From Sipunculus nudus (lineage: Eukaryota; Annelida; Sipuncula; Golfingiida; Sipunculidae), in assembly GCA_026874595.1 (NCBI GenBank), contig CM049307.1:92356330-92420329 (forward strand): a stretch of 64,000 nt of DNA, given 5' to 3'. The translations under genes were made by a program, and so were the position numbers. Each line of letters opens with the position of its first letter. The first letter of the stretch is position 1. The notes below the pieces were generated by a model. It searched no databases and was not told where the DNA came from. It saw only the letters and a list, made by a program, of their open reading frames with translations. Shown piece by piece: positions 57,796-64,000 of the stretch.

Positions 57796-57900
57796 CAATA
57801 TTTTATCATTATATATATTTTATAATTATATATGTATCATTATATTCGCACATACCATTAATCAATACCAATAAAAAAAACTTTATGCAATATACCTACA

Positions 57901-58020
57901 TTCTAATTTTTTCAGCTGCTCCACTGTCTCAGTTTTAACAACATTTGGGGCAATTTCTGTAAATTTATAAAAAATGATTATATAATTGCAAAACAATATA
58001 ATAAAAATTACTAAAAAAAT

Positions 58021-58076
<56 letters not shown>

Positions 58077-58916
58077 ACTTTGAACTAATGGTTACGTAAG
58101 TCATTAATATATACTTAAAAAACACAGTTTAAGTATTTACTTTAATTTATTAATTAAATATATACAAAACACCTCTTAAAATACAAATTATGATATTGAA
58201 TATGCTAACAATCATTATTATTTTAATTCAAAATAATATATGTAACTCTCTTGCTTTCACCAGTAATGCTTGCAGATGTAAACTTCCTTCCACATTGTTG
58301 CTTCTTGTGCTCATTGTGAGAGCCTGGTGTACACTCTGACTCAATTGGACCTTATATTGCAACAACAGAATATACACTTTTAACATACAGTTGTAACAAT
58401 AGTACTTATGATATTAAAAAATAAACAAAAAAACCATTTAAATATATCATTTTTAAAATTATTTATAGTAAATTTAGTAGTTATAGTATTTAAAAAATAT
58501 AAATAAAATACTATAATTAATGGTATAACGAGACTCATCATAATTATACTGCTTAACCTCTGCGGACGGGAAATATATTTATTGCTTCTTAAAACACTTG
58601 CGGTTATGATGCTCTTATTGGAAATGCTCATTTATTACAATATATGAGATATGTCACGTTATCTTGTATAAATGATGAACCTGCCATACATTTCAAAATC
58701 TTCAAAACCTCAACAAATGATAATATAGAAAATCAATCATTCAGCCCTTTACATAATTTCAAATATGTGTACCATTTATAATGTAATTTATTTCATTTTA
58801 AATTTTAAATCTATATTGAAGTAAGGTATAGTTTGACTATAATTATATTAATTATACATACCGGTACCTAGACCCTTCCTTTTTTCACCTTGTTGCTGGA
58901 TCTTGTGTTCTTCCAT
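57901..58916 (-). other. Three phase-compatible exon candidates, minus strand
   Basis: Exon a: ATG 58916 to about 58870, MEEHKIQQQGEKRKGL, donor G|GTACCG. Exon b: about 58352-58275 after an AAG acceptor, PIESECTPGSHNEHKKQQCG then RKFTSASIT, with donor G|GTGAAA. Exon c: about 57961-57901 after TTTACAG, IAPNVVKTETVEQLKKLECR, donor AG|GTATAT. The phases (1,1,2) join without a stop if these sites are used. Exons a and b share an EHKxQQxG motif, hinting at exon duplication. Same strand as the blocks at 56310-57070, possibly one gene. No family recognised. Confidence 0.35.
58024..58073. repeat. (TA)n microsatellite, 50 bp
   Basis: Perfect TA run within a predicted intron of the exon candidates. 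Confidence 0.97.
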
Positions 58917-59319
58917 ATCTGATTGGCTTTAATTTATTAATATTCATTATCATAAGTTATATCCTTGGCCCCATTTTAAATTTAAATTACTTAAATATAA
59001 TGGTAACCTATCTTGTATAATTTTATGAAATGTCAAATAATATATATTTTTTACCATGATTAATAAATTAATACACGTATAACCTTTAATTCATTTTTGA
59101 AAAATTGAATATTTTTTTAAAATTTATATTATATATCGATTCACATTATTTACTAAAATTTCTGTATATCGATCTGTATATTAAAGATATAAATTACAAT
59201 AAAAAATAATTACAAAAAATCCAATCAGAATGTAAATACACTGTTTCTGGCATTATGGACTCTATACATTGTCGTTCAATCATATATAATATGTCTATAT
59301 AACGTTCCCACTTATTTAC

Positions 59320-59940
59320 CACCTGACGAAGAAGCCTGTGTGATTCTAAAGCTCGTGTGTTAATAAACAAGTTAGTCTATCTAAAAGGCGTCACTCTTTT
59401 CTTTACCTGCGCTTCAACTACAGACTAACACGGCTATACCACTCATAACCATGGAAAACGACGCCACATCTAGCCGAATTAAAAGAGAACTGCTAAATTT
59501 GAGAAAAAAACTGGCACAGGTAAATAGTGATCTATACTTCCTTACGCAATGTAGGAAACAAGATCTAATTCAAGGGACTCAAAATATCTTACCCACTGAA
59601 AACTACGTGCAGCACGCCATACGTAGTAAAACAAAGCAGGAACCTATCCAGGAAACTTAGGAACCATCTCATATACATTATGAACAGAAAACAGAGCTCA
59701 ACCAAACAAAAGTTCCTGGGAAAAACTAGAAAACATCAACCAAGTGAAGAGGTCCTGTACTATACGCGGAAAATAAATACCATGACGATCTCCAGAAAGG
59801 ATTACAAAAGAAAAAAAAGGTAAGCTTGAGAAACTCATACAACATAAATGCAAAGAGGATGTTTACATTACTAAGCCTATGACACCCCTGCCAAAGAAAT
59901 TATCAATAGGTCTCTTCGATGCGTCCAACTTTCGCCGCGA
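59320..59940 (+). pseudogene. Penelope-like element, 5' region and ORF N-terminus
   Basis: CACCTGACGAAGAAGCCTGT near 59320 and a downstream AGCTCGTG...AATAAACAAGTTAG resemble the CCTGAAGAAG...CGAAACG...ATAAA motif typical of Penelope-like pLTRs. The following ORF starts at ATG 59451: MENDATSSRIKRELLNLRKK then LYFLTQCRKQDLI, the N-terminal region found before the RT of Penelope-like proteins (xxLxFLxxCRxxxLIP). It stops at 59660; a related frame with KYHDDLQKGLQKKKKGKLEK and LIQHKCKEDVYI is at about 59775-59880. The RT and GIY-YIG domains are not present; the LINE tail follows within about 200 bp. Confidence 0.6.
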
Positions 59941-60289
59941 ACAATATGACGATTAAAAAAACGTCAGAATTCAATATTCGGAAACTGCCTTGACAAGGGC
60001 CAATACAGGCCTGAGTGCATGAAACCGATTAAAGTAAGGCCTGTTTGAAAGATGGCCATAAAACCCGTGATCTTGAATGTGAGTTATCGGACAGTCAGTC
60101 CGTGATCGCATCTCCCAGTTACCAGACATTGATTGATTGATTTCTTTATTCCTCCGCTGAGCGAAGAGCATAATCAGTAAAATACAATATGTAATTCGAA
60201 ACACAGAAATCCAACTATAGTATTCCAATTACAAAGAGAAGCAAAATGAACACTCTATTACAAAGTTTCTCAAATATAATATTAATAAA

Positions 60290-61358
60290 TGTCCTTCGGC
60301 CAGAGTGCATCAATAACATATTTTACAGATTTAAAGAAGTAAGCTGCAGCGCGTAGGAAATCCTTTCCGTCATCTTCTCCTAACATCGGGATTTCAGACC
60401 CCAACAAGCATCCTACAAAAGAGTTATCGTCGAGTCCATTAAAGTAAGCACTACTCGCTATAAGAAGGTTGTCACAAATATAATTCCACAGTTCCTCCCT
60501 TTCGGGTATAACAGTCTCACATGAAACAACAACGTGTTATATAGGGTTACTCAATAACTTTCCACAAAAATGACATAAAATCAGACTTCCGGCTGAGTCG
60601 AACAAACTATAGTGGACCAGAAGTCTAACCATATATAACAAAAGGATGAGAGAGATCCAGTATAATCGTTTGCTGTATACCATAATCGTGAAGGCGCGAA
60701 ACAACTTGTCTGAACCCTAGAGTACATTATAAAGTCGTCCGATTCACTTATTCTCTCATTAAATAAAATTTCTTACCTCTGAACGATTGCAGCGGTCCCC
60801 TCCTTCTTCCACATCTGCTTGTTCAAGATGTAACTCTGCTTATAAAAATTAATCATATGACGTGCACTCAAGATTATAATTTCTTAATATATCAGTAATA
60901 TCTGCCACAAAACCATTATATGAGGTTTCTTTTTTTCTATAGCTAAGTATACGTTCCCAAAGGATCCGAGACGATATTGAATTGTTACAGTAACATAACC
61001 TACCAAAAAATAATAGTTTTAACCTATCTAATATTGCCGAGAACCTTGGCATGCCTAGCATTCCGAGTGCTATATCGCTGCGTACACGAAAAGGGAGACC
61101 CTGGGCTTTCTTAATACGAAAACGATGCATTCGTTCAAGAGCCGTGTATTCTTGTAAAGAAAGACCATTCCATAGTTCTGCCCCATAAAGCGCACCTGGC
61201 AGTACTACCGCTTTATAGAGAGAGGCTATTGTAAGAGGATTAAATCCACCAGCCCGTACTCCCGATGGTGCGAGAGAAAGAAAAGATCCTTTGGCCTTTC
61301 GACAAGCATCACGTGTTCTCTCCACTGACGACAGGGAGGCCGATAATACAATACCCAA
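60290..61358 (-). pseudogene. LINE RT C-terminal region and zinc knuckle
   Basis: The open part (61358-60849) gives HLGIVLS-like start, RKAKGSFLSL, GGFNPLTIASLYKAVVLPGA and LYGAELWNGLS, then LERMHRFRIKKAQGLPFRVR, the thumb and post-RT region common in bivalve LINEs as I recall it. After breaks, CHFCGKLLSNPI and HVVVSCETVIPEREELWNYI form a C-x2-C...H-x4-C type knuckle, followed by FNGLDDNSFVGCLLGSEIPM and FLRAAAYFFKSVKYVIDALW, ending near 60290. Confidence 0.8.
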
Positions 61359-62340
61359 GTGTTTATGAGATCTTACTTCTTCTATGAGGGAGTCACCTCA
61401 ATACCAAAGTCTTTCTGTTCTCCTACGATTAAAGGTCCGAATTGATGATTACAGTCTGTCTGTTCTCCTACGATTAAAGGTCCGAATTGATGATTACAGA
61501 TTTTTTAGAATTAAATAAGAATCGCCACTCCGTGGAATAATCATAACATATATTTATCATTTTTGAAGACCTCTAGGTGACAGTGAAATCAAAGCCAAGT
61601 CATCAGTTTTCGGATCATTAGTCACTTTACCGTTAAAATTAATAGCTACATTTTGACTTGTATTCGAGCGACGTCGGCGAAATTTAGACCAAAATTTGTT
61701 AAAATCGACCTCAGCACATTTATCTATTTCTTCAAAAAAATCCCGCTCTCTACGCAGGTGAAATTCTCTCGATCTGTCTCCTAAACTCGTTTTGCGCTTT
61801 TATAGCGACATACGAATCAGATGCACAACCCCTCGGCCTGTTTTCCCCTGTCCATAGTTCTCTCGCCTATAACATCTTCTTATGGAGTGAACGCAAGCTT
61901 TCGTTCCAATTGGGTCTGATGAAGGGTTAATATTTGCGAGGAGGGACAAATTTTTGAGAGGCTTTGTTTAAAATACTAACAATCGACCTAAAATATATAC
62001 TTATGACATCAGAATCGTTCATATTTCCTTCATTAACTGTAAGAGAGTTCAGTTTATCTGTAATCATATTTTTTAAAAAGTGAAACAGCCGACACCTGGC
62101 CTTTAAATTTTCCCCAGTTATAACCCATTGGATAAGACGACCTAGGGATAAAAGGACGCGTACTGAGGTTTAAACATAGAAGAACTGGAAGATGATCTGA
62201 AACATTCCCGGATTCACCCATGATTTTACAAGTTGACACATCCGGTAACAGCTCGTGTTGGACCATAATACGGTCTATAAGGGACCTATTTTGATACGGA
62301 TCAAAGAAATAATAGGTCCTTTACAGATTGTCTGAACACA
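61359..62340 (-). pseudogene. LINE endonuclease end and RT palm, altered
   Basis: VQHELLPDVSTCKIMGESGN then VSDHLPVLLCLNL (62266-62170) holds the SDHxP motif at the end of an apurinic-type endonuclease. The linker is poorly preserved. Near 61610 the RT catalytic motif reads KTDDLALISLS where YADDLALIS is expected. A 45-bp tandem duplication at 61414-61503 (TCTGTTCTCCTACGATTAAA...) falls within RT and adds repeated stop-containing sequence. Confidence 0.75.
61414..61503. repeat. 45-bp tandem duplication inside the LINE
   Basis: Two copies of TCTGTTCTCCTACGATTAAA + GGTCCGAATTGATGATTACAG, starts 61414 and 61459. Confidence 0.95.
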
Positions 62341-62366
62341 TAATGATATCATATCAAGTTCTGTTA

Positions 62367-63156
62367 AGCTCGGCATACACGTTGCGACGCGACTCGACTC
62401 AACTCAACTGGGTCCGACTGAACAGGTTTCCTCAAGTTTTCTACAGTTTCTTCTAGTTTTTGACCCTGCAGACTGACAAAAACTGGGGTGCATACACATC
62501 ACGACCCGACTTAACTCAACTGGATCGACGGCAGAGGCGGTACATTTAAATCAACAAAAATGGTGACAAGCTTTTGACATATGAAAGCAAAGTCATTAAT
62601 ACATGTCATATTATTTATCAGTATACATGTATGTATCTGTATGTCGCCCTTTCAGTTCTTCTCATCGCATAGCTGAATTAATTTAGTTTGATATAATAAT
62701 TTCAGTTTATAAAATAGTATTCAATGTCCTGTGATATACACTATATATTTTACATCCGTGAACATGAAGCATATTGATATTATGCTGACATTGTACTGGT
62801 GACATTGGCTATACAGATCTATATTCATATATAATGCGCGCATAACGCTCATGTAATGTATTGCTGTCTTTCTCTGCACCGTACGATTTTGGCCAAGAAG
62901 ATCACATGACCGAGGTACTCATGTGATCAGAGACGTAGATGTGATTGGTTGCTGACTGTACTTCTGAACGATTCGACTCAACTGGGCACGATTTTTTCTG
63001 ACACTGCCAGAAACCAAAAACTGACGCCGACTGGTGCCGACTCTGGTTGAGTCGGGTCGTTTTCGCGCATACACTTTGCGACGCGACTCAACTCAACTCA
63101 ACTTAACAGTTTTTGACCTGTTGAGTTGAGTCGGGTCGCAACGTGTATGCCGGCCT
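62367..63156. mobile_element. 790-bp Harbinger-like element inserted in the LINE
   Basis: Ends AGCTCGGCATACACGTTGCG and CGCAACGTGTATGCCGGCCT are inverted repeats, flanked by TTA at 62364-62366 and 63157-63159 (TWA duplication). Extra inner copies of the terminal motif lie near 62488 (GGGTGCATACACATCACGAC) and 63066-63110 (CGCATACACTTTGCGACGCG, then GACTCAACTCAACTCAACTT), so the right end is a nested palindrome. The rest is AT-rich without coding sequence. Confidence 0.85.
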
Positions 63157-63159
63157 TTA

Positions 63160-64000
63160 ACTGTATACAGTATAACGAATGGATTACCCAGATGTTTCCT
63201 ATCCAGAGAGTTGGCCACAAGGTTGTCCCTCCCCCCCCCCCAAGAAATAAAACTACCAGATCAAAGTTATTCAATAAAAAACCTCTAAATTGCATTATAC
63301 GCTGACGATATTACATTATCCATGAAAAATTTTAAAAAATATATATATATTCATAAAAGCTTTTAGATATTGAAAATATTTTCGGAATGTTTGTTGATCG
63401 GCACGAGAAAATATTATTTTAAATAATCACATGTATACCAAGCTACGGTTCTTCACCGGTAGCCAAATGTAATCAAACATTCCCGCAATAAGCATGTGTG
63501 GAGGTACCATAATACATATGATAATTTCAGATCTCCATTTAAAAATTTCTTTGAAAATGGGACTGGGACTCGGGTAACAAAAGACTCGGACCCTAAGGAG
63601 GTCAGCTTAGACTCGTCGGACTTGAGTTGGCTGGACTCGGATACGACTCGGATATTGTTCACTCGACTGCATCTATGTCCAGGATTAATACTACTCTGAC
63701 CAAGCTGTCCGACTGACACGATAGAATTACAAACCGTGACATTATAAACATTGCCAGCTTGCTTCTCGTTTGCTTGAATTTTCCTTGAACTCTCTTGTTT
63801 ACATATCGTCACTTTTGTTTACTGAATTTTTGTGAAACCTTACTTAAATAAAGGTCTGTTTTAACAGCTTGATTTCGCTTACTTCAATATGTGTATGTGG
63901 GATATATTGACGTTAAAGGAGGCAACTCTAGTATCTCAGGTATTGCTACATTAGTCAGGTAATGTTATTGTAGATTATATGGAAGGGTATATTTTTTCTT
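63160..64000. other. Non-coding stretch to window end
   Basis: Contains a poly-C at 63229-63240 and, at 63556-63665, a low-complexity block rich in GGGACTCGG/GACTCGGA words. Short frames at 63453-63812 (-) and 63496-63699 (+) cross this block and are not convincing. Confidence 0.45.

Larger units (their letters stand above)
60129..62363 (-). mobile_element. APE-type LINE, degenerate, 3' end at 60129
   Basis: Read on the minus strand: endonuclease end, RT, C-terminal zinc knuckle, 3' UTR, and a terminal GGAATAAAGAAATCAATCAA followed by TCAATG, a tandem tail of the kind seen at LINE 3' ends. The higher-coordinate end is interrupted at 62366 by the 790-bp element; I could not confirm LINE coding beyond 63160. 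Confidence 0.8.

Noticed and set aside
59320-59360. Hammerhead ribozyme in the Penelope-like 5' region
   Set aside because: CTGACGA is present, but I could not find the GAAA core and pairing stems in the needed order.

Overview
This is a eukaryotic window: AT-rich, intron-scale spacing, no dense ORFs, no operons, tRNAs, rRNAs or CRISPR. Nearly everything recognisable is mobile DNA. The mix (PIF/Harbinger with its Myb-like partner, hAT with a DUF659-type domain, Ty3/gypsy, a Penelope-like element, an APE-type LINE, many MITEs, long TA and poly-C/G tracts) fits an invertebrate, most likely a bivalve or other lophotrochozoan. That assignment is inference; no host gene I recognise fixes it.

Layout. 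1-6.5 kb: AT-rich sequence with a Harbinger-type MITE (1071-1440), a diverged tandem repeat and a 1.5-kb-apart direct duplication. 6.6-9.1 kb: remains of PIF/Harbinger transposons, with two transposase pieces on the minus strand and the last exon of the Myb/SANT-like partner on the plus strand. 9.3-14.2 kb: a 4.9-kb inverted repeat with ~1.1-1.4-kb arms around a 2.4-kb centre; one arm carries a later MITE whose empty site survives in the other arm. 16.6-20.2 kb: a 3.6-kb element with near-identical terminal inverted repeats bracketed by TA, carrying a nested 208-bp palindromic element. 20.4-30.6 kb: short inverted repeats, TA tracts, a 64-67-bp minisatellite next to a promoter-like block, the 3' end of a gypsy element (25661-26960), and a 60-bp minisatellite that is open in one frame over most of its length. 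32.4-34.6 kb: a GC-hairpin repeat, then decayed fragments of a transposon-type protein and of a zinc-binding His-Me finger endonuclease. 35-51.6 kb: two tandem minus-strand Ty3/gypsy elements (A, 36.8-45.1 kb; B, 45.9-51.6 kb) plus a solo LTR of B. A 5'-truncated hAT transposon is inserted in A. 51.7-54.3 kb: a 1387-bp Harbinger-like element, a second copy of the GC-hairpin repeat and a second copy of the first MITE. 54.3-59.2 kb: the most AT-rich part, with a few exon-like blocks on the minus strand. 59.2-63.2 kb: the 5' end of a Penelope-like element and a minus-strand LINE broken by a 790-bp Harbinger-like element.

The most notable observation is that both gypsy elements carry, 80-95 bp after the pol stop and before the 3' LTR where env would lie, an extra ORF encoding a C2H2 zinc-finger protein. 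A third locus (26.5-27.0 kb) preserves the C-terminal part of the same ORF next to an A-type LTR. All copies are broken by stops, frameshifts, deletions or insertions, so the window is best read as a graveyard with useful comparative information rather than as active loci.
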